Part shown: in pieces, positions 12,901-28,503 of the stretch
Layout of the letters: each line of letters begins with the position of its first letter
Numbering within the stretch: position 1 is the first letter of the stretch
DNA from: Ulota crispa
Taxonomy: Eukaryota > Streptophyta > Bryopsida > Orthotrichales > Orthotrichaceae
NCBI GenBank assembly: GCA_963920765.1
Contig: OY987245.1
Coordinates: 17,686,727 to 17,750,726, forward strand
Length of the DNA: 64,000 bases
Direction: 5' to 3'
Made by a program: the position numbers and the translations under genes
The notes under the pieces: model-generated
What the model saw: only the letters and a program-made list of their open reading frames with translations
Database searches by the model: none
What the model was told of the DNA's origin: nothing

Positions 12901-14283
12901 GGGTCAGCATCACCGGGGCATCAGTTGCTGCCGATTGATGTTTATGTAGATTAATTTGACATGAACTTCTTCAGTAATCTATATAATGTTCCTGTTCATA
13001 CATAGAAATTCTCAGTGTAATTTCAGGTCTACAAAGCAGTCTTGAGACAGACCTCTATGCCATGTTGAGTTGTTGCATTGTCTATTGTTTTTGAGGCTTA
13101 GAATCCGTATTTGACATTCTTTGTTATGCAGGATTTGGATTTGGATGAATTGGCTAATATGCCCACCTGCAATTTATCTGAGACTGTCCATAACAAATGG
13201 TTACAAATGTCTAGAAATCATGGGGATAATTTGTATGAAGCAACGTGCTGACAGTATTTGAGCTTGGACGCAAATGACCATTACAAAGTTTACCTAAATG
13301 GTCAGGCTCCTAGTATTGGACCAAGAAGAGTGAGTTGAAGTTGAGAGCTGCAATGTGGAGTGGAGACCCCAAGAAACTGGCAATGGCCCTAAATGCATTA
13401 CCTGGAGCTGCTGATGTGGGAACGCAAATTCTACATTTGGAAGGAGAAGAGGTTTTTGGAAGTCTTAAACAAAAAGCAGATATTGCCATTGGCAATGAGG
13501 GTGATTTGCATCAATTAGATAAGATTAACTTCTCTAAACCACGTGTTAAAATAAGGTCTAGCATTCCACTAGGTGTTTCAGCTCAATCACCTGCTGTTGC
13601 ATTGGGGAGTACTTCATCTCCCTATGTAGCAATACCTTTGAAGGCGAGTGCGACCCTTCAAGTGGCACATAGGAAGATTAAACCATAAGTCTGCTGCCAA
13701 ATGCCATGCCTTGCAATGAGGTACGCAGTTCAAGTGTGCTGCTAGAATAGCCAAAGGTAAGAAAGGAACTCTTGCCCCAACATATCGTGGTAGGAGATCA
13801 GAGTATGGAAGCAAGCGGGAGGTGACCACCCAATTCTAGTTTTGCCCTGATGACATGCAGCACTATATGTTAGGGTTTAAGAGGAACTTTGTATTGGATT
13901 GGCCCAAGGTTCCGGAGGTGTGGCCCATCATGCCAGGCACAAATCTTTCACGTGAGGAATCCATACTTTTGCAGTATGCAGGGTTTCGCATCCAAGAACG
14001 GCCCACATTATCACCAAGACAACTATTCACCTCGTCTACACACTTTGATTGTGTTCTTTATTCTAAAAAGGCACCACCAAATCCAGAGTCGTATCCAACT
14101 CAAAGGCAGAATTGTACAATTCAATGCCTTACCAATGTCCCAACGCTTGAGCACAAAAATAAATGGGAGAAAGCGGCTAATGTTGCTGGAAAGGTTCTTG
14201 GAGTCACACTACTTCCATTACCTGGACTAGGAGTAGTTGTCACCCTTGAAACTAGATTTGAGAGCTCGAGGAACGTTTATTGA
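9970..14283 (+). pseudogene. Zinc-finger plus DDE-type transposase-like protein relic
   Basis: The first open part (9,970-10,827) is a low-complexity N-terminus. From 10,831 comes a Cys/His-rich region with TTNI, CARHLACTNVQCQYL, VCKVCKTSLDCLRSC, and RAAIHFGTHDCPIAKG, which looks like zinc binding. The core follows: WIMFDHIKRIQ, YDATYKKVMTI, DMQSEDTE, FKGFMADCVMANW, ERTCLLHW, and LWWYSVGAATE. Its conserved Asp/Asp/Glu fit a DDE nuclease. After a roughly 0.9 kb intron, an exon from about 13,131 has MPTCNLSETVHNKWL. A later KCHALQ...FKCAARIAKG...YRGRRSEYGSK region runs to the stop at 14,283. Stops: TGA 10,825, TAA 11,571, TGA 12,064, TAG 12,139, TAG 12,166, TGA 13,249, TGA 13,717, TAG 13,837. 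Frameshifts lie near 11,470, 11,820 and 13,325. I know the family only as a recurrent unnamed protein in plant genomes, and cannot assign a transposase superfamily. Confidence 0.6.
12200..13130 (+). other. Probable intron of the transposase-like relic
   Basis: No coding similarity is seen here, while the protein family resumes right after the acceptor ttatgcag at about 13,130. A poly-T run lies at about 12,755-12,771. The donor is not clear because the preceding exon is damaged. Confidence 0.4.
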
Positions 14284-15454
14284 ATCACCATAGGGAACTT
14301 TCTCGGGTGTACGTGCCCAGATTTTTGAGTATGGCAGCCTCTTCAATTGGTGCACGACAGTAGTATGTAAACTGCAAACACCTTTACTTCTTATTCCGTT
14401 ACATTTGTGAGATGAACATTATCAAAGATAAATTCATACATGCTCCAAGCCTGAGCTACTCTAAAGTGAAGACTCTACTCATTGAAGCAAAGATCATTAA
14501 AACCCAAGAGTAGTCCTACTGTAAATCTTAGCTATGGTAGGTGCTACTATTTCCTACTGGACTCTACGTCTCCATCCGTTCCGGAGGACACTTTGTTCAC
14601 TACATGTCCTTCTTGGCAGTGACTCACAATCATGCATATGTTATCTTCAATGAGCATTTTCAAAATTTTGTTTTCCTATTTTATGAGTCCTCTTTGCAAT
14701 CTTAACTGCACCATTGACCCAATTTTATTTAGCTATTCCCCACTTCAATGCTATCAACATGATGATGGAATGAATCCCTTTGTTGTGACCCACAATATTG
14801 CACCCCACTTCCTTCAACAAAAACTCCCCCTAAAATCTTGAGGATCCCCTTACCTTGCTCAGCTTATTAGCCCTGAGGCTATAGTAGGAAGTACAGAGGT
14901 TTTGATTCAAGCATCTGAGTTTTTTCTAAACAAACCCTATTGCTACCCTAATGAAGAAGCTAATGAATATTGGAAGTCATCAACCCATAATTACCCAATA
15001 CATATATTGTCCTCATCTTTCTCATCATCATTTTTCCTCCCAAGTGTTACTACTGCTATGCACTTGTAATTCAACCCACTAATTCCTTTTGGCTTACTGG
15101 AACATTGTTAACCCAAACTATTTTATTAGAGTTCCCAAATTCCATGTGCACTCCCATGGTCATAGGTACTCCCTCACTCCAGTGGTCATAGGTCCCCATT
15201 GGCACTTTGGCTAGCATAAATGTCTATACTTTAATTCTCTTTCACCTAGACACAAAATTCAAAACCCTAATTGCAAATACAACAAACATTTTGGCTCACG
15301 CTCATGAAATTCTTGCTTGAGGCTCGCATGCTCTCCACTCAAGGCTTGCATCCTAGCATCGTTGGTGTTAGGTCCCATGCTGCCATTTTTGCAAATTTCA
15401 TCAGGGCAACAATTGCAACCATGTACTATTGGCTTTTGCAACTTTAAGAAGCAA
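14284..15454. other. Non-coding stretch, nothing recognised
   Basis: I see no gene and no clear repeat structure before the foldback element at 15,463. Small open frames here have no recognisable motif. Confidence 0.5.
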
Positions 15455-15462
15455 TATTTTAA

Positions 15463-15846
15463 GGGACATACTAGAGAGACACCCCCTATAGTTCAACCTA
15501 TTAAATTTGAAATTATTGTTACGTTGAAATAAGAAACAAAATCAAAACAATATTTTAGGGCACAATTGCATCTACAAGCGTTGCAAACATACAACAATTA
15601 TGTCTCATTTGTGACATGATCAAGAGTTAAACTTACAATTGAAAAGAATGACTAGTTTTAACTCTTGACCATGTCACAAATGAGACATATTTTTTATATG
15701 TTTGCAATGCTTGTAAATGCAAATGTGCGCAAAAACATTGTTTTGATTTTATTTCTTATTTCAACATCACAGAAACCTCAAATTTGATAGGTTGGGCTAT
15801 AGGGATGTCTCCCTAGCAACATGGGGGTGTCTCCCTAATCTGTCCC
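15463..15846. mobile_element. Foldback MITE with 8-base target duplication (hAT-like)
   Basis: The two halves are near-complete inverted copies around about 15,640, sharing for example atgtctcatttgtgacatg. The ends are GGGACA...TGTCCC. TATTTTAA flanks it directly on both sides (15,455-15,462 and 15,847-15,854). An 8-base duplication is typical of hAT elements. The right arm has an extra duplicated segment near 15,805-15,835. No coding capacity. Confidence 0.7.
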
Positions 15847-15854
15847 TATTTTAA

Positions 15855-17680
15855 TGGTGAGCACTTGCCACAACATTGTAAATACCATTATTGAGGACGA
15901 GCACGGCCACCGAGCTGGAGTTCAAGGGTTAAATCTTGGGTTTGGGTTTGCATGAACAATGTCCTCCATTGTTATGCTGGCCATTGGTCTTTTTCCTTGC
16001 CAAGTAGACATCCACGTAGAATTGGTAATTTCTAAAAAGCATAAGTTTGAACACAAAATGTTATTAATCTATAAAAGCTTTGTAACCACTCCTCCAGAAC
16101 ACTGAGTTTGAACACTCCTTAAGGATACGTTTTTAGTCTCATGATCACCAAAAAATCACTATATAGGATCCAAAAAAACTGTTTTTTATCTAGTTTTTTA
16201 AAAAGTGACCATAAGTATATGAAGCATTAAGAAAAGCAAAATGCAACCACACCAAATGCACTTATATTTTTAGGTAACCCAAATTGTGAGAATATTCAAA
16301 GACGCAATGTCAACTTTTTGCAATTTTCATAAGGTCAAAATGCAATATTAACTTTTGCAACTTTTAGAAACATTATTATAGTGTGTGAGCACTTGCCACG
16401 CTATTTTAAAGCATTGTAGAGTTATTGTAGAGGGGCAATCACAATTACCAACCGAGCATTCCAAGGGTTATCCCTTAAAGGACAGCTCTATGTATTACAT
16501 AATAAATATGCTGCAGTATAACTGGCATTTGCTACCAATAAAAAGTTTTAATTTGAGATCTTGACTAGCTCACTAGAACTGCATTGATCTATATTCTAAC
16601 TTCTTTGTTGATCTCAAATGTAGTAAAGGTGTGAATGCATTCCAAATACAAGAAAATACTAAATACTGTATTGGCCTCAAAAGGCTCCTTGGTCCTTTAA
16701 GAATTAAGACAGAGGTTTAAGAATGTTCACTAATACCTTAATTCTTACAAATAGTGTTATGTTACTACTTACCATAATCTAACCATAGGCATTTTTGAAA
16801 AGGCATTTTTGAAAAGACTCCACGATTCCCAAAATATTTCACAACAAGTACAAACCTCATAACAAATGTGTTTTCCATTTCATTGAAAGCAATTATAACC
16901 AACTATATTAGCTGAAAAACAATTCCACCAATAAGAAGAAAAAACTCAAGCAAACCAAGCTCCATCTCGGTGGTACTGGATTTGTGATGTTTTTTTTTTT
17001 TTCGACAGAGCAGTAGACTGGCCGCATAAATTTGGGACTTGCTAGTTATAAGTGTCATGCACTATACCACAAACAAAAACCCTCCAAGTCTAAACCTAAA
17101 TTTGCAAGAGCATGCATTAGAGCAGCAACCTACTGTTGCAACATATGCAATAGGCAAAGCGCCCAAATATATAACGGACAACATCAACACCTTAATAATA
17201 AAGCACACATAAAATGTAGTGCAAATTTTTGAAGATGGGGATGATCGTCCCTTATGGTTTAGTAACTGAACCTTTAAAGTGGGTATCATGTATCTAGGTT
17301 TCTGATAGAAGGCTTCTCTCTGTTGCTTCAACCATGTTTATCTTTGATTCAAAATCTGTAACTTACATTTAAGCGTTTATGCTCATGTTAATGGAATAGT
17401 TCACATCCACTAGAAACCAAAACCATCCTTCAAAGCCCATGAGATCAACCAACTCAACTTACAAAACACATACCTCAGAACTAGTGCCAGCCAAATGTAC
17501 CAACCATCTCCAGTGGTGCCTCGATAAAATGAAGGTATCCAGATAGCATATTTATTTCATGTAAGGAAAGCATTCATTGTAATCAAACACATCTTCTGTA
17601 GCTCCTCAATCGCCAAGGATAGTCAGTTCCTTCATCTTAACTAAGTGTTTTTACTTATAAAGGTTCATCTTCAAGAGGCA
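15855..17680. other. Non-coding stretch with old repeat fragments
   Basis: The segment at about 16,220-16,450 shares blocks with about 250-400. A poly-T tract lies at 16,990-17,002. No gene is supported. Confidence 0.4.
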
Positions 17681-17681
17681 C

Positions 17682-18568
17682 TATTGTACAGTACCACTCA
17701 GTATGTTTACATTTGGGCATGTTTTGTCATTCAATGAACTTTGCATAAACTAGTATATAACTTGCATTTTCTGCCTTGCAACACGGTTTTGTATTTCTTA
17801 TGCAATTCCAATCAAGAATATCGAATTTCAGTTTCAAAAAATCAACACCCTATTTTTGGTAAATTGTTTTGTATTAAAATCATGTTTTGACATAAAATTT
17901 GATTGAAGAAAATTGTTGATGAATTTTTGAGATTTGATTGCATGGATATGTAGGAAACATCCATATGCACATCTTCCATGCTAAGAAAACCCCCCTTAAG
18001 TAACAAAAATTTGATCTACAAAAGATTCAATGAAACTTGTGACAGGCTCAAATTTTGTAAAATATGTATTTTTCTATGAAATTCAAATTTTGTTGTTTGA
18101 CTCAAATGTTGTAACTAAGTTTGTATCTCTAAAACATGATATTTTGTTTACTTGATGAATAGCTAGTTAAAAAAACATATATGTATTTTGCAAAATTTGG
18201 GCCTATCACAAGTTTCATTGAAACTTTTGTAGATCAAATTTTTGTTACTTAAGGGTGGTTTTCTTAGCATGGAAGATGTGCATATGGATGTTTCCTACAT
18301 ACATGTGCAATAAGATCTCAAAAATTCATCACCAGTTTTCTTCAATCAAATTTTATGTCAAACCATGATTTTAATACAAAACAATTTACCAAAAATAGGG
18401 TGTTGATTTTTGGAACTAAAATTTGGTATGCTTGATTGAAATTGCATAAGAAATACAAAACCGTGATGCAAAGCAAGAAAATGCAAATTATACATTAGTT
18501 TATGGAAAGTCCATTGAATGGCAAAACATGCTTGAACGTAAACATATTGAGAGGTACTGTACAGTACC
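17682..18568. mobile_element. Large foldback element, first of a tandem pair
   Basis: The arms are inverted copies of about 400 bases around a centre near 18,110. Examples are 'tttttggtaaattgttttgta' at 17,850 and its complement near 18,380, and 'aagtaacaaaaatttgatcta' near 18,000 against 18,240. Both ends carry a TGTACAGTACC-type terminus. It shares its right end with the next element. No open frame of note. Confidence 0.7.
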
Positions 18569-19436
18569 AGTTAGTATTGATAGGTAGAACCTGTTTTGGC
18601 ATTCAAAAGAACTTTGTATAACAAAAAATGTAAAGGTCATTTTAATCTCATATTTTTGGGATGTGATTCTCATGCAATTCCAATGGACCATACCAAATCT
18701 TGGTTACTAAAAATAAAAATCCTATTTTTGGTAAGTTGTTTTATGTCAAAATCGCAGTTTTACAAAAAAGTTGATTAAAACACATTGGTGATGAATTTTT
18801 GAGATTTGATTGCATGGATGCGTAGGAGACATCTGTGCGCACATCTTTCCTTCTAACCAACATCTTCAAAAAGTTCAAAATTCCTTTAGTGGAGACTTAA
18901 ACGTCAATGTAATCATGACCAAATTTAGTAAAATAAATATCTTGATTTGTTAATTAGTTTTTGGCAAAATAAACATATCATCATGTTCAATGGTATAGAT
19001 TTAATCCTAATGTATGAGTCAAATAGCACAATTTAATTATCATAAAGAACTATTTATTTTACTAAACTTGGTCATGATCACACCAATGTTCAAGTCTCCA
19101 TTGAAGGAATTTTAAACTTTTTGAAGATGTTTGTTAGAAGGAAAGATGTGCGCACAAATGTCTCCTACGAATCCATGCAATCAAATCTCAAAAATTCATC
19201 ACCAATGTGTTTTAATCAACTTTCTTGTAAATCCATGATTTTGACATAAAACAACTTACCAAAAATAGGATTTTTATTTTTAGTTACCAAGATTTGGTAT
19301 GGTCCATTGGAATTGCATGAGAATCACATCCCAAAAATATGAGATTAAAATGACCTTTACACTTTTTGGTATACAAACTTTTTTGGAATGCCAAGACAGG
19401 TCCTACCTATCAATACTAACTGGTACTGTACAATGA
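18553..19436. mobile_element. Large foldback element, second of a tandem pair
   Basis: This is an inverted-repeat element of the same family as 17,682-18,568, with a centre near 18,990. The arms share blocks with that element (gatgaatttttgagatttgattgcatgg type) but differ elsewhere, so it is not a simple recent duplication. The palindrome GGTACTGTACAGTACC at 18,553-18,568 is the joint between the two. Confidence 0.7.
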
Positions 19437-20156
19437 TTCCATAAGTCTAACATTTAACGGACAGGGTCAAGAGTGCTATCACGGGCTTGTCCACCGTAAG
19501 CCTATAAATCTGTAGCGCAACCACTACAACACAACTACTATCAAAGAACCTAAGGCTTGAGGCATGGAATAATGGTAAAAGCACAACCCTGACAACCGAT
19601 ATCGCAAAAAACTGAAAAGTTTCTACTGCAAAACCAAATAAATGATAGAATATTACAAGTTCGTAAAGAAAATAGATCAGGTACAAACCAAACTGTCTTT
19701 GGGATCATAGATTGCCGGTTCCTTCGAAACGAATTTACAGACGGTGCTCAGCTTCTACATACAAAAACGAAAGCCACGCAGAACACCTCGCATTGATGCA
19801 TACCTGCACATCACTGGCTTGCAAGAAACTGGAAGAAAACGATGGCAGTCAATAACATCTCAAATCATAGGCTATAAAGACTCTTCATGTCAGCTCAAGA
19901 TGAGTCTCCACAGTGTCGATGAACCTCACATGTTGAGGACTGCTCGAAAAGATAAATAAACAGATACAAGCAACGATCTTGCACCTCCTTGGATCTGGCA
20001 ATGGTGGTCACTAAAGTTACCACTGCGATGCAGCTCTAACCTCAACACCCAAGCAACAATTTCATTTCGTAGCCTATAGAAAACTAAGGAGGCGTGCAAG
20101 CCCTGGCGCCCTTTATAAGCCCTCGTACGTTCTCCGGATGCATACATCACAGACTC
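19437..20156. other. 3' flank of the CDC5 relic
   Basis: This is less AT-rich than the surrounding repeats and lies just after the CDC5 stop on the minus strand. It may be former 3' UTR or the eroded last exon, since about 50 C-terminal residues of CDC5 are missing. I could not find those residues here by eye. Confidence 0.35.
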
Positions 20157-24413
<4,257 letters not shown>

Positions 24414-24415
24414 TA

Positions 24416-24782
24416 AGGTAGAAATACCATAAACGGTTAAAATAAGGCACTTTAGCCTGAAGATATGAAGATATGGGGAATTTCTTGAGAAATGAAGCTC
24501 AATTCGTGGAGACAAGGATAAGGAAGAGTGAAAAAAAAATATGTTACTCAAAAATGAATATTTTATGCAATATAAATGTAGATTTAGGGTTTGGACCAAT
24601 TCTAGTTTCATAGGTGCACCTTAAACGGTTACCTTTAGAACTTTATTCCAAAATAATTTTGAACCAATCAAATGCAAGGAAAGAGCATCTTTTTGAAATT
24701 TCTTTCAAAGTCAGCTCTTGTTGGTTTAAGAACACTCTACTTTATCACTATCGGGCAGTAACCGTTTATGGTATTTCTACCT
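24416..24782. mobile_element. TIR MITE, copy 1 of a tandem pair
   Basis: Terminal inverted repeats AGGTAGAAATACCATAAACG (left) and its complement CGTTTATGGTATTTCTACCT (right) are flanked by TA on each side. This is consistent with a Tc1/mariner-type MITE; TAA/TTA flanks would alternatively suit PIF. No coding capacity. Confidence 0.7.
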
Positions 24783-24784
24783 TA

Positions 24785-25155
24785 AATATACCATAAACAA
24801 TTAAAATAAGCCACTTTAGACTATAGGATATGGGGAATTTCTTGAGAAATTAAGCTCAATCTGTGTAGAAACAAGGATAAGGAAGAGTGCAAAGAAAAAA
24901 AACATTACTCAAAAATGAATATTTTACGCAATATAAATGTGGATTTTTGATTTTGACATATTCTCATTTTATAAATGTACCTTAAACAATTACTTCTAAA
25001 ACCTTGTTCCAAAACATGTATGAACCAATCAAATGCAAGAAAATAGCATCTTTTTAGAATATTTCAAAATCTTTTTCAAAGTCAGTTATTGTTGGTTTTA
25101 GAACAATCTACTTCTCCAAATAGAGGGGAGGTAACCGTTTATGGTATTCCTACCT
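24785..25155. mobile_element. TIR MITE, copy 2 of a tandem pair
   Basis: This copy directly abuts copy 1 and is similar along its length (ataaacaattaaaataagcc against ataaacggttaaaataaggc). The left terminus is eroded (aatataccataaac). The right terminus ...GGTATTCCTACCT is intact and followed by TA. Confidence 0.65.
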
Positions 25156-25235
25156 TAGCCATGATCACTGAGGTGGTTCCATCCACACAATTTAATGAGT
25201 TCTAAATTACATTAACTTTACTATTGAATAAAGGG

Positions 25236-25660
25236 AATTGATATAGAAATTGATACATATACCACCCCCTCTTGACTATTCTACCACACACCCTACTATA
25301 TATGGTCAATATTCACAATACCAAAATAAGTGTGGACCATGGGAAAAACATTATTAACTTGAAAATACAACTTGATATAGAAGATGTAGTTTTTGTTTAT
25401 TTTTTAGCTCTTAATGCCGCTCATAGTATCAATTAAAAAAGTTAAACTCTGTTTAGTTTAATTCATACATTTTATTAAATTGATATTATGAGTGGGTCTA
25501 AGAGCTGAAAAATAAAATAAAAACTACATCTTCTATATATGTCAAGTTGTATTTTCAAATTAGTGATATTTTTCTTGTGGTCCACACTTATTTTGATGTT
25601 GTGAATATTGACCATATACAGTAGGGTGTGGTAGAATAGTCAAGAAGGGGTGGTACACAG
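25236..25660. mobile_element. Foldback MITE, GGGAATTGATA family, copy 1
   Basis: Long inverted arms are centred near 25,450, for example tagaagatgtagtttt against aaaactacatcttcta. The left end is GGGAATTGATA. The outer part carries accaccccctcttgactatt, matched by aatagtcaagaaggggtggt. The right terminus is shortened. Related elements sit at 52,634 and 56,398. Confidence 0.65.
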
Positions 25661-26129
25661 GATTTTTTTTTGGTTTTTGGACCAATACTTGTGTGGCATT
25701 CTTTGAAAATGGTTTGTAGCTTGCAGGCTCCATCCTATTTTTGGTTGGAGTTGAAGGCAACGAGACTAGCATACGAACCTCGAGCGACGAGCTTGTGAGC
25801 CTTGAGCATGAAGTCCATGAGCGTAGAACCTTAAAAATTAATATTTTAAGAAATGAAAATATTCATTCATTTTTTTAGTAAAAATTTCAATAAACAAATG
25901 AAATTTTACTATTAATGATAAATTTTGATACCTATGACCATGGATTTGTGCTTCCACCTATAACTGTGTAAATATGTTTTTCTTTGATTTATTGACTATA
26001 ATCATTAGTTTGCAAACAAAATGATATGAAATGATTTAAAACAATTTATGAATGTCATGTACCACAGCTTACAAACAGATTTTGTTCACCTTGTTTTATG
26101 TTTCCAAAGCCTAGGCATTTTATAGAATA

Positions 26130-26590
26130 AAATTAGCATTTTAGAGTCTTGTATCACTAGCATTTAATTCTTACTCAACCCTAATCAAGCACACTAGGTT
26201 TTGAGTTTCAAAAAATAAAAACCCTATTGTTGGTGAATTATTGTACATAATATTCATGGTTTTACATGATAAATGATTAAAAAAATTGGTGATGAATTTT
26301 TGAGATTTGATTGCATGAATATGTAGGAAACATCCATACGCACATCTTTTTTTATAACAAGCATCTCCAAAAAGTCTTAAAATTTCTTCTATGTAGATTT
26401 TAATGTTGAGGTAATCATGATCAAATCTTGTAAAATAGATATCTATAAATTTTTAACTATATTTTGGCAAGATAACCATATCATTATGCTCAAAGATTCA
26501 AACCTAATCATATTGTATAAGTCAAACAACAAAATTTGATTACCATATAGAAATATCTAATTTACAAGATTTAGTCAATGATTACATAAA
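26130..26590. mobile_element. Truncated relative of the 17.7-19.4 kb foldback family
   Basis: One full arm (about 26,200-26,460) shares 'gatgaatttttgagatttga' and 'aacatccata.gcacatc' with the 17.7-19.4 kb pair. The second arm starts near 26,505 and stops after about 80 bases. Confidence 0.6.
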
Positions 26591-27704
26591 GAAAAACAAT
26601 TACAATTACAAATATCAAACAAAATTCAGCTCTATAGAAGTAAATAAGACTTACCCACAATTTAAAAAAAGGTAAAAATATTTATTGGAGTTGTGTATCA
26701 AGTCTTTCTAGTTGGATTCATTTCACACTTCTTGAACTCAAGAGTTGTAGAAGGTCAACAAACTTGTTCAAAGGCAAGAAACAGTATTTTTGAACTTGAT
26801 GTAGAGTGTGAACCAAGTTAATTTTCATACAAGGGTCCTTTATTTGCTTGAAATTCCAAATCATTACTCAATATTGACAACTATAACATGAAATGGCCAA
26901 TGACAAATATTGACTTACAAGAATGTTTGCCAAAATGGTGCAAGAAAAAATAATATTACTTAATTATTAATGCCATGCACTACTAGCATGACAATTTCAA
27001 TACATCCCTTAGTCTCAAGGACAATGGAATTGACTTAGAAATGTCACAATCGGTTCACTTGACCATAATAAGCTCCTACTAGCCATCTCCTGTGTCCTGT
27101 ACTCTATTGTTTCACTAGCATCACTTCTTGTGGAAACACAAAATTCTATCAAACCCTCACAATATCAGTAGATGAACTCCAGTTCAAACTTCACTAAATT
27201 ACAATATAATGGGCCTCACCTTGGGCTAAGAAACAAGCCTGCACAGTGCAATTCAAATTTCAAAACCTAAACAAACTTTTGGGCTTCTTCCACAAAATTG
27301 CAATAGTTGCCATAGAATCTACTCTCTAAAACCGGCGGAGCTCATTTTTGAGAAAATTACTTTCCTCATCATGTAGATTGTCTTGAGCACTAAAGTATTC
27401 CTTGTCATCCTTGCCCAACTCATGATGTGCATTTGCATTACTCCCTAGAGTATAAATGGTTCCGACATTTAGGTTTTAAAATTATGGAGACTCCTACAAC
27501 AAGAAGTTTAACTACTAAAAGTACAATTCATAACCAAAGCATTTAATAGGTTGATAACAAACAAATGACAAGCTCAATAGAATGAGCACGAAGTGAACAC
27601 AACCACCCTTACATTTAGATAGACAAAACAAAGATATGAAATTAGAAGGAAATCAAATCCCATGTGTTGGTACATAATTACATTTAGAACATAATTTATT
27701 GTTT
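26591..27704. other. Non-coding stretch, nothing recognised
   Basis: AT-rich sequence without a supportable gene, clear terminal repeats or tandem structure. Confidence 0.5.
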
Positions 27705-27710
27705 AGAAGA

Positions 27711-28503
27711 GTGGTTGTGCCCACCCCTGGGAGCTTAGTTGTGCACAACTAACCTGTCAAAACTAGGTGCGGCCACCTAATTTCACGACAGTAAGCTCAA
27801 ATATCAATAGACATTTTTGAATTCTCAAGAAAAATGGGGTGATTGCGCCCATCCTAAGAGCTTAGTCATGCTCAACTAAGAAACAAAGAGAGTTACAAGA
27901 AAACCATGGTCGAATCTACAAAAAGTTGACAAAATTATGACCTATTCTACAATTTGTTGTAGATTAAGTCACAATTTTTGTCAATTTTTTGTAAATTTGA
28001 CCATGATTTTCTTGTATTGGGGTGCAGCCACCTCCATTTCAAAACAATAAACACATTTATCAAATGCCATTTTTGAATTCTCAAGAAAAATGGGAGTGAC
28101 TGTGCCCACCCTTGGAAGCTTAGTTGTGCACGACTAAGCCACCTGGGGTGGACGCAGTCACCTCCTTTTTGTAACAACTCAAACAATTAAGAAATAAATA
28201 AATAAATGGGAGTGGCTACACCCACCCCGAGAGCTTAGTTGTGCTTGACTAAGCAACTGAGAGTGAGCACAACCAGCTCCATTTCACAACAACAAACACA
28301 ATTATTATATGACATTTTTGAATTTTCAAGAAAAATGGGAGTGACCGTGCCCACCCTTGGAAGCTTAATCGTGCACGAGTAACCTGCATGGGGTGGACGC
28401 AGTCACCCCATTTTTGTAACAACTCAAACAGTTAAAAAAAAGAAAAAAAAAAAAAAAATCAATTTTCAGGCAAAATGGGGGTGGGCGCAGCCACCCCATT
28501 TCA
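27711..28503. repeat. Satellite array, roughly 120-base units
   Basis: About five units carry 'gtgcccaccc...gcttagttgtgcacgactaag...gcagtcacc...tttttgaattctcaagaaaaatgg'. Each holds the short hairpin cttagttgtgc/gactaag. The array is interrupted at about 27,893-28,017 by a small palindrome and ends after an A-rich tract near 28,436-28,458. Confidence 0.75.
27893..28017. mobile_element. Short foldback insert within the satellite
   Basis: The ends read ttacaagaaaaccatggtcg and, in inverted form, gaccatgattttcttgta. The arms of about 55-60 bases meet near 27,955. It breaks one satellite unit after 'ctcaactaag'. A target duplication is not certain. Confidence 0.5.
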
